Shown here piece after piece: positions 22,655 through 34,520 of a DNA stretch of 64,000 nucleotides. Position 1 is the stretch's first letter. Each line of letters begins with the position of its first letter. This DNA is from Isoperla grammatica (taxonomy: Eukaryota > Arthropoda > Insecta > Plecoptera > Perlodidae): contig OX246737.1 of NCBI GenBank assembly GCA_945910005.1, forward strand, positions 81,090,773-81,154,772, in the 5' to 3' direction. The notes beneath the pieces are model-generated. The model was not told the DNA's origin. It saw only the letters and a program-made list of their open reading frames with translations, and did no database searches. The translations under genes and the position numbers were made by a program.

Positions 22655-23639
22655 CAGTACAACCTTGTTACTACGTTACCCAATACAACATCGTGCGCAT
22701 TGTCACGTGACCAATCCCCATAAGATGCAATGTTAATTTTCTCTTGATAATAAGTCACATGATACAGTATAATGTCTAATGTAAACGTAAGTTGCTAAAT
22801 TAACACCCCTACACTTACATTTGTAAAACAAATAACAATTGATATAAGGTTGCTTCAGATATACTCATGTTCTTATAATCGAATTTGACTGCCAGTACAC
22901 TCCTCCCCCCCTCCTTTCAACCCTGCGTGCAGTGGAACCCGACTTGGGTAGCGAGCGCTGGGCAGGTAGCAGTTCTCTGATCATGGCCTTAGGCACTTTT
23001 GTTAATGCCCTTTATCTGTCTCTAATGTATCATCTCACAAAATACCCAAAATGAAATTTACCCAGTTTATCACTCATGCTAAATGCAACTCAAAGGTCAT
23101 GTTATCTCTTCGTCGATGCGAGCCGTGAGCGTCAGCTGACAAACAATAGCGCTGACCATGTAGTTCGCAGTGCGCAAGATAGTGGCCATAAAAATGTCTA
23201 GTCACCCCCCCCCCCCCCCCCCCCTCTTATGTGTTATTAAGAATGAATGCCATAGGCCTACATATCCTTTTTTGGTGGTTATTCATTGCTTGATTATATT
23301 ATCTCAGATGTTTTAAGAACTTTCATGCATTAATAATCAGGGTCAAGATTGGTAGCTTTGCTTTTTATTATACAACATATATTAGTGTGTTGATGTTCAT
23401 TTTTTATCTTTAATGTGACTATAGCCGTAGGACTGCTGTAGCTCACACTCTGCAACAAATCTGATCTGTCACTAGTATTTCATTTCCTTCATTATTGATA
23501 CTGCCCATAGAGTACATTTAGACCTACTTCAAACTAAGCCATAAATCAGTGATTATGTTTTTAGTTTATACATCCTCTCTCTTCATAGAACGTCGAGAAT
23601 CGGTGACCCCTTCAGCGGTGTTATATGAAGGTTGTACTG
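22655..23639. mobile_element. CAGTA-type Tc1/mariner-superfamily element, 985 bp, non-autonomous
   Basis: The inverted ends CAGTACAACCTTGTTAC and CAGTACAACCTTCATAT are flanked by TA at 22653-22654 and 23640-23641. The interior is non-coding and carries a C22-24 homopolymer near 23206-23224. The CAGTA start links it to pogo-like families. Confidence 0.8.
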
Positions 23640-24133
23640 TATTAGCCACTTAATTAAAGTCTTTATCTATATACACACATACCCCTATCTCTCTTCCTCA
23701 CTCCATTTGAATGTTGACCAAGCCAAATAGAGTAGTATTGTTTTTTCATGGAGTTTGAATCATTGTCTATAAGTAACTATATATGTACTAAGTACTATCA
23801 TATTTGATTTGTTTGTAAAGGTGTTGATTCAAGTTATTTAATGCCATTTTGCTATTAGGTAATATTTAATGATATGCATAGCCTATTGGTCACGAAAGAC
23901 ATGATGTACCTCTTGGAGTACTGCATTTGTATGCTTCATACTACTTTCCTTTATATTTTAAAAATAAGTGGGGTTTAGGTGTTACTGTATTCATCTCCCA
24001 TTTTCAACGTAGGCTACGATTTAAGGTGCGGGCAGGTCCTCGCATAGACATCCATTATTAATGTTATATGATTTGCACTTACCTAATACATTTCTAATTA
24101 TGGCTGTGCGGGCACAGTTTTTCAGTTTTCTAA

Positions 24134-24525
24134 AGGCCGATCCACAATTGAAATAAGAGTTGCAATAAGAATCTGTGAAATAGTGAAATAAGAAGCTATT
24201 GGTTCACAACAGTCTTCTAGTACCTTATTTCAGTAGTCAAGCCAGTGCTTTAATATGTATTTACTTTCATTGACTACATCAACAACAGCACATCCGGCAC
24301 CACCGTTTTTGTTTTGATCTCCGTAGTAGGTCTTCTCTTCTGCGTTCTGATTGGTTCGTTATAAGGAAGTTGAAATAAGAAATGGAATTAATTTATTTCT
24401 TATGACTTTTTCAATCCACTGTGACAGTTGTGAACCACAGCATTGTTATTGCATGTTCTAATTCACTTCTTAAACCTTATTGCTATTTCACTATTTCAAC
24501 TCTTATTTCAATTGTGAATCGGCCT
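24134..24525. mobile_element. Harbinger-like MITE with TAA target duplication
   Basis: A 392-bp element with ends AGGCCGATCCACAATTGAAA and AGGCCGATTCACAATTGAAA, flanked by TAA at 24131-24133 and 24526-24528. Three-base TWA duplications are typical of PIF/Harbinger. Internally AAATAAG motifs alternate on both strands. It interrupts the left arm of the surrounding TIR element. Confidence 0.82.
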
Positions 24526-25117
24526 TAAAGTATGCGCAACATAAAAAAGTCAAACTTTGAAATTGAAACCATGACTTCTGAAAGAACTTTACAAAATTAT
24601 TTTTTTACCGTAATTTTGATTGTCTACTATCGATATTGCTAGATTTATGCCTCTTCGCCCAGAACAGTACTCCACCCAGAATAAACATTTGTGATAGCAA
24701 TTTTTCTGTAATTTTGATTGTCTACCATCGATATTGCTAGATTTATGCCTCTTCGCCCAGAACAGTACTCCACCCAGAAATAAACATTCGTGATAGCCAA
24801 TTTGTATTGTTGTTTTGTTTTTTTTCCTCTTATGCAATGATGACTTACAGCCATTCATTTTTCTTGCTATCCAGTATAAAACTGACAAGGGCCAGTGCTT
24901 GCTGCTTGAGCGGCGGATCTTGTTGCCATTTTGGTGCCAGTGGATAGCTTGGCGTGGTGCTGCGAGTTTTGGCTCGGGCTTCTGTCCCGGTGTCCAGGGG
25001 GCACTTGTTCTTGGACTTGTCGGTCGCTTGTAATGAACGGAAGTAGACGCAGCGCTGCCCCCCAAAACACTACAATACAGATAATGTATTGTTGTTAATG
25101 TACATACTTTGTTGTTT

Positions 25118-25275
25118 TAGGAGTAAAGGAATTTTCAGTTCATTATCTGTCTTGGTATTTGTATTATGATTATTCTCATCTACCAGTACAAATGAGCTTA
25201 TGTGTACCAGTAGATTAGAAAAATCATAGCAATAATACCAAGGCAGATAATGAACTGAAAATTCCGTAACTCCTA
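25118..25275. repeat. 158-bp foldback hairpin
   Basis: Inverted arms TAGGAGT..AGGAATTTTCAGTTC and CATTATCTGYCTTGGTATT pair across a short centre. It is probably a small foldback MITE within the surrounding element. Confidence 0.7.
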
Positions 25276-25525
25276 GAACAAAGCAATGTACATTTATCAC
25301 ATTAAAATTCGCTATCACAAATGTGTATTTCTCGGCGAAGTTGTGTATTTATGAAGCGGCGTAAATCTACAATATCGATGGTACTGGTACAATCAAAGTT
25401 ACGAAAAAATTAAAAAATAATGTTGTAACTTTCAGAAGTCATGGTTTCAATTTCAAAGCTTAATTTAAGGAATTGTATGTTGTGCATATTTAAAAAAAAT
25501 GAAAAACCGTGCCCGCATAGCGTTA

Positions 25526-26432
25526 AACAAGCAATTTATATGCTTTCTTTTTGGGTGCTTATAACTTTTTTGCATTGTTTTTATTTTATTCATGTAATCA
25601 TTTATGTATTGTCACTATTGTGCCTATTTATTTACTCCAACTTTAAGTTTATTTTCTTGATTTATTACTTAATTAAAAGTTAGAATGTTGAGGCTCATAG
25701 TCATATCATAAAACCTAGTAAAGTAATGGGAAGTGGTAATATGGTACCATGTCTCTTATCACTGACATCTCTTTTACTTCCTTAATCTGTTGTAGGGAAA
25801 GTTATGGTTTACTGTTAAACTGTTGATTGCAACTTCATTATTAATTGACTTGAAATCTCTGTTATGCTTTTTATTATTGTTATTGGTATTTGTAGCCTAT
25901 ACAATACAATACGAAAAGGTACTACTGTATAATGTATACATACAATAAAATAAATACAAGGAAATAATGTTGTGGTAAATACATTTATATTGTGGATCTT
26001 GTTACTACTTACCGTTTACCAATTACAACATACTAACTCTGATTACTATTGAATGTAGGCCTAATAGTAATAATGCACACTCATGTTTACCATCAATATT
26101 GATTGCTCTTACTACATCTACTGCCAGATGCCTACTAATTGGCATATCCAAGATTTACCTATGTGTACGTAAAAGTGGTGACTAAGAATTTGTTAAGTTA
26201 TACCTACTATTAAACTTATAAAAAAGGATGGTTTAATTTTTGTTATTCATTTACAGTAGACTTGTATTCATAAGTTATACACCTACTATTATTACACATT
26301 ATATTTTCCAGATTATCTACTGATCAGGAATACTATACCCTAATAAAAACTAGACATAAAACAAATGGTGTGCCATTTTATTTCAAACCCATAGAAGGAG
26401 GGCCTATGTACTGTGGGTGTGTGTGTGTGGAT
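25526..26432. other. AT-rich sequence, nothing recognised
   Basis: There are no conserved ORFs and no clear inverted ends; a short GTGTGTGTGTGTG run lies near its right edge. Confidence 0.35.
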
Positions 26433-26828
26433 CAGTGACGTATCTATGGAGTTCACAATGGAGGGGGGGGGGGGTAGAATATCCCAAGCAGTTAGGGGTC
26501 TTGGGCAGCAGCCCCAGCTGCCAGAGGCGTTTATACTCTTAGTGAACTTTTGTTTTCATATAAGTTATGACGTTTTAAATGCGTTACGTAATCGGACAAT
26601 CTGAAAACTTTAACCCCCTGACCCCTTCCACCCACTAGTTTTTTTAAATATACTCCTCCAACATGTCCCATTGCTCCAACTTCCTCCCCATCCATATTAA
26701 ACAATAAATTATGAAAATGTAGTTTTCTCCTCCTTCACTTCCTTCTATCCATGTATTTTTATTTTTTTATTTCTTGGGCATGGGGGGGGGGGTTCAACCG
26801 CATAACCCCCTCCTTAAATATGCCACTA
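26433..26828. mobile_element. hAT-like MITE with G-rich subterminal sequence
   Basis: The ends CAGTGACGTATCTATGGAG and (inverted) TAGTGGCATATTTAAGGAGG match each other imperfectly. Each is followed by a G-rich or GGGGGTTA tract. The flanks GTGTGGAT and AGGTGGAT agree at 6 of 8 positions, consistent with a decayed 8-bp duplication. Non-coding. Confidence 0.6.
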
Positions 26829-27845
26829 AGGTGGATAATGTAACGTAAGGTAGCCTATAGAAACCTATTGATTTGATGTGCTCACTGTTTAATTCAAATT
26901 GGTAAAATATAAAAGTACAATATAATGAAATGAAGTCAAATTGGAGACCATTACTAAAATTTTAGTCGCAGAAGCATCGCGAAAACATAGCTTATATTGT
27001 GGCATGGCAACCTTTCCGCGATGTTTTAGCAAGTATCTGATACACAACCAAAGCATCGTTTTGTCTTACCGATACACATATCCAAAACATATCCAGAACA
27101 TTGTTAAATATGCTCCTGCGACCTTTTGGCGAAGGAATTACGACTAAGGAATTTTACCTGCTTTGACCTCTTTAATAGGCAAAGCATCGCCAAAACATAG
27201 TTGAAACATAGTTAAAACATCGCAGAAGCATAGTAAAAACTTAGTTAAAACATCGCGGAAGCATAGTCAAAACATCGCCAGAACATTGTCATTTATGTAA
27301 ATTCCAGGATCAAGGTACCTATGGAGGAATCAAGAAATTACATAACTTGACATTTTTCTTTATTGATGCAGAGTATACAAACTTACTGACAAGATCCAGT
27401 TTCTACAAATTTTATGAGAAATAAGTATTAATTTGCTAGTAATGTTGACGTCTTGACAGTTGTTTGAATCTCCCCCAAGGTGCTAGAGTTGCTGGAGAGA
27501 GAATCCAGATCTAGATAGAGTTGGGTCATGGACTTCCAATGGTTCGCTTTTCCCCGGCAGATGGTAAAATCTGTAACATAAAAGCCATTTGCCTTGTAAC
27601 TGAGGAATTGCCCTTGGTGAAGGAAATTAAAGTTTAATAATAGTTTCATTTAACAGTAGGCCTTTAAACTCTAAATCCAATGTTATGGATATCTCGTCAT
27701 TTTCAAATTGTTTTCAATGCCTTTTTGTACCACCCCACTCCCCATGCAGACTCATGAAATATCTTGTAATTTCCAACTTTGGAACCTAGATTAGATTATG
27801 GACTTCGGGCCTAAGTAAGGCCTTTGACACCATTGACCACCAATT

Positions 27846-29913
27846 GACGAGTGGTGATAGGCGGAGCTTGCGCCGAGTACTGTGTCACGTGACTAGCAGT
27901 TGGGAAAAGTCCCTACTGTCCGGACGGATCCACGCAAAACACATCCACACTTATCTCGTTCTAGCTGGTATAATATTCATTTTTAAGATATAACCTGGAA
28001 AACATAATAAGTTCACATATCAGTGGTCAATATAAAGGTTATTTCAAAATTATAGACGAAGTAGTTAACTTGTTATAACAATTGACCAGTTTCATCAACA
28101 GCGCTGCGGCGAGTTTTGGAAGCTCGCATATGACATAGATAACATTGAAGGCATAGGCAAAAACCCACTTATCTCGCTCTAGCTACGAAAATAATTTTTT
28201 TAGCGGGAGACTTATTTGAAGGCGTTTATAGGAACTACAATTCTACGTATTTTGAAAGTATTACGAAAAATCTACATGCAGCAATGAGGGAGTTATTGAT
28301 CGTAAATGATCTTCTTGCGTGTGGCTGCTGCGCGAATCTCGCCTCTAAGGCGTGACCTTCTGTCGTATACGCAGGCTGAGCCGTCGCTAGTGTGCGTAAG
28401 GTCTACTAGCGAGATTTGAGTGAGATGCACATTTCAAACGAACAAGCCGCGCCAAGAAACCGTTGTACAACTAGCAAATATGAAAATAGAACCTATCAAC
28501 ACGCTCATTGGATCTGATAGATCGGCGAATAGTGTACATCACCAAGCAAGTGTATTTTTTTCTTACGGTTGATTTCTTAATATGACAAACTGGTAATATA
28601 GCACTGAATTTAACATTCTGCCTCGATATGTTTATCCCTTATTTGTATAATTCATTTTTTAACAAATGCTGTATACATAGCCTACCAGACGTTTGTGAGA
28701 AGTTTAAAAATAATAAATAATTACACTTCCTTTGTATATGATTTACAAATCCCGAACCTAATATTGCACATTTAAGTCAACTTGACGCGCCGATCTGTCA
28801 GATCCAATGAGCGTGGTTCTATTTTCATATTTGCTAGTTGTACAACGGTTTCTTGGCGCGGCTTGTTCGTTTGAAATGTGCATCTCACTCAAATCTCGCT
28901 AGTAGACCTTACGCACACCAGCGACGGCTCAGCCTGCGTATACGACAGAAGGTCACGCCTTAGAGGCGAGATTCGCGCAGCAGCCACACGCAAGAAGATC
29001 ATTTACGATCAATAACTCCCTCATTGCTGCATGTAGATTTTTCGTAATACTTTCAAAATACGTAGAATTGTAATTCCCATAAACGCTTTCAAATAAGTCT
29101 CCCGCTAAAAAAATTATTTTCGTAGCTAGAGCGAGATAAGTGGTTTTTTGCCTATGTCTTCAATGTTAACTAGGCCTATGTCATATGCGAGCTTCCAAAA
29201 CTCGCCGCAGCGCTGTTAAGGAAACTGGTCAATTCACGCACTGAAGAGGATAAAATGAGCAAGGTGTGTTTTGTTTTTTCAACTACAACTGGCGAAAAAC
29301 TAATGATCGGATTTGGACGAGAGTTTCTTAAGAAAACGACGGCCTACCAATAATGTGAGACAATAAGCAAATAAACTTTCTAGATAGAAAATGCTCAGAA
29401 CGAAAATTCATAGCATGCACTAATATGCAAGGTGCTTAGTTTCACGGTCAAGACCGCTACTTTTGAGGCCCAACCGCTACACCCTGCATATTATTGCATG
29501 CTATGAATTTTCGTTCTGAGCAATTTCTATCTAGAAAGTTTATTTGTTTATTGTCTCACATTATTGGAACACATGCTAAAGAAACTCTCGTCAAAATCCG
29601 ATCATTAGTTTTTCGCAAATTGAAGTTGAAAAAACAAATCACGCGTTGCTCATTTTATCCTTTTGATGCGCGAATTGTTATAACAAGTTAACTACTGGGT
29701 CTATAATTTTGAACTAACCTTTATATTGACCACTGGGATGTGAACTAACTACGCTTATCATAGGTTATACCTGAAAAGTGAATATTATAACAGCTAGAAC
29801 GAGATAAGTGTTGTACATTAAGCGCGTGAAAGTGCAACAGTTCACGGATTTGTCCCAACTATGGGCGACACGTTCCTTCGTGACGTCAGGGGGCGGGTAA
29901 ATCACCACTCGTC
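27846..29913. mobile_element. foldback element E1 with AATT target duplication
   Basis: Termini GACGAGTGGTGAT...ATCACCACTCGTC, flanked by AATT at 27842-27845 and 29914-29917. Beyond the terminal 13 bp the arms pair again over several hundred bases (ACTTATCTCGTTCTAGCT, TAACTTGTTATAACAATT) around a centre near 29430. Without nested E2 it is about 917 bp. A third, partial copy lies at 51879-52194 and shows the uninterrupted arm. Non-coding. The superfamily is unassigned; a 4-bp AATT target is unusual. Confidence 0.85.
28084..29230. mobile_element. foldback element E2 nested in E1, AATT target duplication
   Basis: A 1,147-bp element with termini GACCAGTTTC...GAAACTGGTC, flanked by AATT at 28080-28083 and 29231-29234. 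The arms are about 450 bp each and nearly complementary (CAGCGCTG..GGCGAGTTTTGG, CGCAGCAGCCACACGCAAGA, GGCGAGATTCGCGC). The E1 copy at 51879 has the empty site (AATT at 52113-52116). E2 shares CACTTATCTCGYTCTAGCT with E1, so the two are probably related families. Confidence 0.9.
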
Positions 29914-30009
29914 AATTAGGCCTACTCATCAATAAACTTAATGCCTGGGGCATCACTGGCCCGGCCCTAGGCTGGATCTCATCTTTCTTCTCATCTTTCA
30001 TCTTTTCCA

Positions 30010-30310
30010 GCCTCGGCCTAGGTTACGTTCCCATTAACGGTAGGCCTAGGCCTACCTAGGCCTAGGGATCATCTGAAAGCGTTCACAAAGATTAGGCCTA
30101 GGGCCTAGTAATGATAGGCATAGACTAGGCCTAGGCCACATTTGCCTTTGTTTGTTATAGGGCCTATCCTACCTATAAATGATCAAGGCCCTAGGCCTAT
30201 AGGGCCAAGTTTGAGATGAAGGTAGGCTTAGCCCTAGGCCCTAGGCTAGGCAAACAGTACCCTTCTATGCTAGCCTAGACTAGGCCCAAAGGTCTATGAG
30301 TGACTATATA
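30010..30310. repeat. AGGCCTA-rich segment
   Basis: About 300 bp with many overlapping AGGCCTA/TAGGCCTAGG palindromes, the densest cluster in the window. No array period is regular enough to call a satellite. Confidence 0.75.
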
Positions 30311-31060
30311 CGTACATATTAAAGTATTATGTATATACTTACAGGAATGAGCTAGGACTTTTCGCAAGTAGTCTCGCATCGCTTCGCTAGGGCTAGGCCT
30401 TCCCCGTTCCAAGGTTCCATCTAGGCTAGACTCATAACCTCACTTCTTGGTCTACCGTTTTTTATGTTCTTCAAAAGACTTGGTATTTTGTTACTGTGTT
30501 CGATGGCATAACAGACACTTCTTTATGTTCTAAAAACTCCACAAGAACGTCTGAGTGGTCCGAAGACATATTTTCACTGTAAACACACGTGTTCTAAACA
30601 TACACCTCACGTCGCTCTGGGTTCAAATTCAAACCCAACGGACTGACTGATTGTAACCAACTTAAGCATGCAAAAAGTAAAGACGTACTTTACATTATTA
30701 TTTATTATGCTTTTCCCGTTCTTAGATATCAAATTACAGATGTTTTAATACAAATCTAATAAACTTATAATAATCTCGTCACTAGTATTCACGATACGAT
30801 ACCATAACGAAAAATTAAAAAATACGAATATACATTTCAATAAAAACTTATGCTGGTGCACCTGCTTATTGAATTTAATACCGCGGATTAATATGATTAT
30901 AAATGATATTATGTTTTTTATGATTGTATTTGTAAATTGTGTTTTGTAAGAAAAAAAAACACTTGGAAAACAACACTTTTCAGTTTGTTATGATAGATTC
31001 TTATTGGCTGCCGTTACAATGGAATACGGTTGGTTACGACAAGAAACACTTTCTAGTTTG
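30311..31060. other. sequence without recognised features
   Basis: No conserved coding segment. A GGGTTCAAATTCAAACCC palindrome lies near 30619-30636. Confidence 0.35.
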
Positions 31061-31067
31061 TTACGTT

Positions 31068-31113
31068 GATGACAACAGGTAGGTACCTACCTGGGTACCT
31101 ACCTGTTGTCATC
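31068..31113. repeat. 46-bp near-perfect palindrome
   Basis: GATGACAACAGGTAGGTACC pairs with its reverse complement at the other side of a short CTACCTGGG-type centre. It is a cruciform-capable stand-alone palindrome or tiny MITE. Confidence 0.9.
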
Positions 31114-31219
31114 ATTGCATAAGAGGAAAAAAAAAAGTTACAATTTCAAATGGAATTCATTGGAAACATGTTACGATTGGTTCTGTGTGAAACGGTCAAG
31201 TTCTTATGTGTTACACTAA

Positions 31220-31378
31220 TGCTACGTTTACAGCTACGCGTTGCGAGCGAAGCGAGGGCGCGAGCTCCAATCAGTGGCCGAGTTTGCGTGAAACTATTAA
31301 CTTCTTTGCATGAAACTCGGCCACTGATTGGAGCTCGCGCCCTCGCTTCGCTCGCAACGCGTAGCTGTAAACGTAGCA
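31220..31378. mobile_element. 159-bp hairpin MITE, copy 1
   Basis: Arms of about 68 bp start TGCTACGTTTACAGCTACGC and continue GTTGCGAGCGAAGCGAGG. They are flanked by TAA at 31217-31219 and 31379-31381, consistent with a Harbinger-type 3-bp target. Arm identity is very high and GC-rich against AT-rich surroundings. Confidence 0.8.
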
Positions 31379-32734
31379 TAAGATTTACATCTCGTAACCA
31401 ACCAGAATCCATGGGAATTTTAAGCAGGGATACATTTCTAAACAGTTTTAATAAAACAATGGAATAGCAATGTATAATAGTAGACCTATAATAGTAATAC
31501 GAATTTGGATTTGAATTGAGAAAAATTAATTAAAAAAATTAATAATACATCTTAGTTTTCCCATGAATGAAGACCGTGTTTCTGCGATGCTTTGGTGATG
31601 TATCGGCGAAGGATACTTGACTATGTTTTTCCGATGTTTCTGCGAAGCTTTAAAAGGTCGCAGAAAGGTATCTGAAACATAGTCTTTTTTACCTGCGATG
31701 ATTTTGCGATGCTTTGGTGATGTTTCAGCGAAGGATACTTTTGACTACCTTTTCGCGATGTTTCTGCGAGCCTTTGAAAGGTAGCAGAAAGGTATTTAAA
31801 ACATAGTCAGTTTTACCTGGCACTATGAATATGTTTTAAAACATATCGGATATGCTTCAAATATGTTTTAGCGAAGTGACGACCTTTTGGATATGTTTGG
31901 CGAAGCTTTCGCGATGCTTTTGCGACTAAAATTTTTGTAAGGGGATCTCTTGTAAATCAGAATGAATTTAATAACGGATGCTTTAATAATAATTCATTTA
32001 TGGAAAACAAAATTGTTGTCTTTCAGCTTAAATTTATTATTGAGCAATATAATATGATTGTGTCATTAAATGTCTTGAAAGGTAAACTAGGAAAATGCTC
32101 TGTGTGACACTGATAAGAGAGCGCGTTCATATCCACAAACTTTCTGGCGCAAATTTCTCAAAGCTGTCATCATTGTTCAATGAAAGAGATAAAGATAAAA
32201 GTGTAAAAACAACAATTAACAACAATACAAGTACGCGCATTGCAAACACTTTTCTAATTTCCATAGCTATTATACTTCCTGACATTGTTGAATGTTGTGC
32301 AATGTGCATTGCTAAGATTTTCCATTGTCATTTCGTCTAGGGTTTTCTATGCGGTGCGCCACACGCACAGCAATAGAAATGTAATTTCTGCTTCTAATAC
32401 GTATCGGAGCACGAACGTTTAAATTAATATATTCGTGACCGGACAAAACTTTATAAAGATATGGCTTTCTCACATTTTGCCGCAATTTTCTTTAAGAAGA
32501 TTATTGTTCATTAACTTTGTATAACTTTGTAACTTTTCAAACGATTTTGTCACAAAACTAATGGCATTCAATCCACATTGAGGCTTGTGAATGGTCCAAA
32601 TTTCAACTTGTTCAGACTTTCCGCTCGACCGCTATTGCATGACATAAAAAAAAAACAGAACGAGTGCTTAAGGTGAATCTACCCCCCGTGAAAAAACACT
32701 TGCTAGGAATTACTTGTAAATGTGTATGTGTGAC

Positions 32735-32835
32735 CAAGGTCTACTGGATTTCCTCCAAGCGGAGTAATTGCGAAGCGCAAAGCCATCGGCCTGTGCCGCT
32801 AGTAGCGAAGCCTAGCGGCAATCCAGTAGACCTTG
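32735..32835. mobile_element. 101-bp hAT-type MITE, target duplication TGTGTGAC
   Basis: The inverted ends CAAGGTCTACTGGATT are flanked by TGTGTGAC at 32727-32734 and 32836-32843. The related copies at 36325 (minus) and 21905 lack the insertion. An internal GCGAAGCGC-type pair adds further fold-back potential. Confidence 0.9.
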
Positions 32836-33264
32836 TGTGTGACGTATGAAGTGTACCCCTACTCCCCCCCACTACCACAACTCCGACCGACCTCCGCGCG
32901 CTTCGTTCTGCTTGCAGTCGAGCGCTCTCAAAGTAAGGTCACGCCCGGCGAGGCGCCGCTCCGCTCACTTGGTGTCATGTTTCCCTCCAATACTTGGATT
33001 GCATCTGTACATTTGCGTTCTCAACTACTGTTGAGCGGTGCTAGGACACAAGGAGACAATTTCTTTGCGCAAATTACTTGTCTAGACCCGTAAAGTAGTT
33101 ACGGCTGGACTGCGACACGAGCAAACTGGTGCGCTTTACATCCGTGTACGTATTTCACCAACACTCGAAAAGTGTTTAACGTAGGCTTGAGACTGCAAGC
33201 ATTTTGGGAAGATAAGGGTCGAGCGTATGATAAGAACTTTATTTCTTGTAAGTGACTCGTTTCA

Positions 33265-34045
33265 TAATTTTATTTATTATTTATTAATCATTTCCATTTA
33301 CTACAAAAGTGAATGGGGGTTGGCAGAAAAGAGCACAGCTCCAAACACCAGAGTGACTGCCAACCCATACTAAAATTACTTAAAATCTAAATATAATAAT
33401 GAACAAAATACAAAATATAAAATACAAAACAAAAAAACATGAAAACATAATATGAATGAAAATATAATTATAAGATACAACTGTTAAATATGAAGTAAAA
33501 AAGAATAAAAAAATGAAAATTTACAAAACAATGTTTAAAAAATGCTCCGTTAAAGAGGCTTTGAAGACATCTAATGAGCGTGCCATCCTGATCTTGAGTG
33601 GAAGAGAATTCCACGATTGACAAGCCCTATAATAGAACCCTTTCTGGTAGGCTGCTGTTCTGGCAAAAGTGGCCTGAACAATAGACCCCTACCAAATTGG
33701 GCACTACGATTACAGGCTTGCAGTCTTACATATGGATCCAGGTTCGTCCTACCATTCAACATCCCCACAAAAATTGCAGCTCTACTTTTTTCCTGAATGT
33801 TTCCAGAGATGGAATCTTCAATGATGCACGTCTTGCCGTAGCACTATGAGTGGTAAATTGCGACCTAGCAGCAATAAAGCGTGTAGCTCTACTTTGGACA
33901 CGCTCCAACTTCATCTTGTTGCTTATAGATGTTGGGTCCCACGCTGGGCAGCCGTAGACGAGATGAGGTCTAACGAGCGCTAGGTAAACAGCCCTTTTGG
34001 TGCTAGGCTGAGCATGATGCAGGTGTCTAGCAATGAAATATAATG
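33265..34045 (-). pseudogene. LINE 3' fragment (RT C-terminus), frameshifted
   Basis: The minus-strand frame gives LVRPHLVYGCPAWDPTSISN, KLERVQSRATRFIA and a tail, the standard Jockey/CR1 RT C-terminus. A frameshift near 33760 (around TTGTGGGGATGTTG) moves it to a second frame, LNGRTNLDPY...GLLFRPLLPEQ...SGWHAH, with a stop at about 33571. The remainder to 33265 is A-rich 3' UTR. It is inserted in a family B element. Confidence 0.75.
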
Positions 34046-34520
34046 TATAATATAATATAATATATATTGAGTTATGGAATAGTAAAAACAGCATATACTC
34101 AAGTGCCTTTTCACCGGGACACGAAAAAATTGATTAAAAAAAACTGGTCACATAATTGTGTTTTAAAATTGTATACCATCATTCCTAAGATAGCAACCTA
34201 TAGCATACTACATTTACGTGTACTTGACAAATATGGTCTAGAGGTGCTATTGCCTATTACATGAACGTAAAGACTTTTGAAGCTATCGGTACATGTAAAA
34301 AATAAAAGTTATTTTTTTAAACAACTTTTTGCAGACATTATATCAATATTTATCAACCTTCATCAAAAAAACTTAATTTAAAAAAGTTAAGTTACCTAGA
34401 TACCTTCACCTTAAGAGTAGAACGAAGGCGCTCTCTTAAAAACAATTAAAACAATTTTGTAATTTCCATAGTTATTACAATTTCCGACATTGTTGAATAT
34501 CGTGCAATGCAATGAAATAG

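Larger units (their letters stand above)
24105..25523. mobile_element. 1.4-kb TIR element, left arm interrupted by a MITE
   Basis: The outer arms are GCTGTGCGGGCACAG-TTTTTCA (24105) and, inverted, GCTATGCGGGCACGG-TTTTTCA (ending 25523). The arms continue with ATGC-CAACAT and CTTTGAAATTGAAACCATGAC, so together they are more than 100 bp once the insertion at 24134-24525 is removed. Inside the left half, about 95 bp (GATTGTCTACYATCGATATT..., CTTCGCCCAGAACAGTACTC) is tandemly duplicated at 24611-24800. No transposase is seen. Confidence 0.7.
27800..30005 (+). pseudogene. LINE reverse-transcriptase fragment split by a foldback insertion
   Basis: The left part reads LSKAFDTIDHQ (RT motif A with its catalytic Asp) and ends at 27845. 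After the insertion the frame resumes at 29914 with GLLINKLNAWGITGPALGWISSF. Joining the two across one AATT copy gives DHQLGLLINKL in frame. The upstream bases of motif A are disturbed. It is a small relic of a Jockey/CR1-type LINE. Confidence 0.65.
26950..31940. mobile_element. 5-kb foldback-type element with arms of 11-bp repeats
   Basis: The left arm (26950-27300) begins ACTAAAATTTTAGTCGCAGA and the right arm (31570-31940) ends, inverted, CAAAAATTTTAGTCGCAAAA; both then read AGCATCGCGAAA. Both arms are built of a degenerate 11-bp unit CATMGYNRAAA (for example nine in register at about 27185-27285). The right arm also holds a duplicated segment of about 117 bp (31575-31690 and 31691-31818). 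The interior contains LINE debris, foldback insertions and AGGCCTA-rich DNA, so the ends could belong to one element or to two related ones. No transposase is recognised. Confidence 0.6.
32672..34410 (-). mobile_element. TTAA-target element, family B, inverted copy with two insertions
   Basis: Flanked by TTAA at 32668-32671 and 34411-34414; ends GGTGAATCTACCCC and, inverted, GGTGAAGGTATCTAGG. It contains a 101-bp hAT MITE (32735-32835) and a LINE 3' fragment (about 33265-34045). Removing both leaves a body of the same size class as the other family B copies. Confidence 0.85.

Noticed and set aside
26950..27300. Regular short repeats considered as a CRISPR array
   Set aside because: 11-bp degenerate units without unique spacers in a eukaryotic genome; part of foldback arms.
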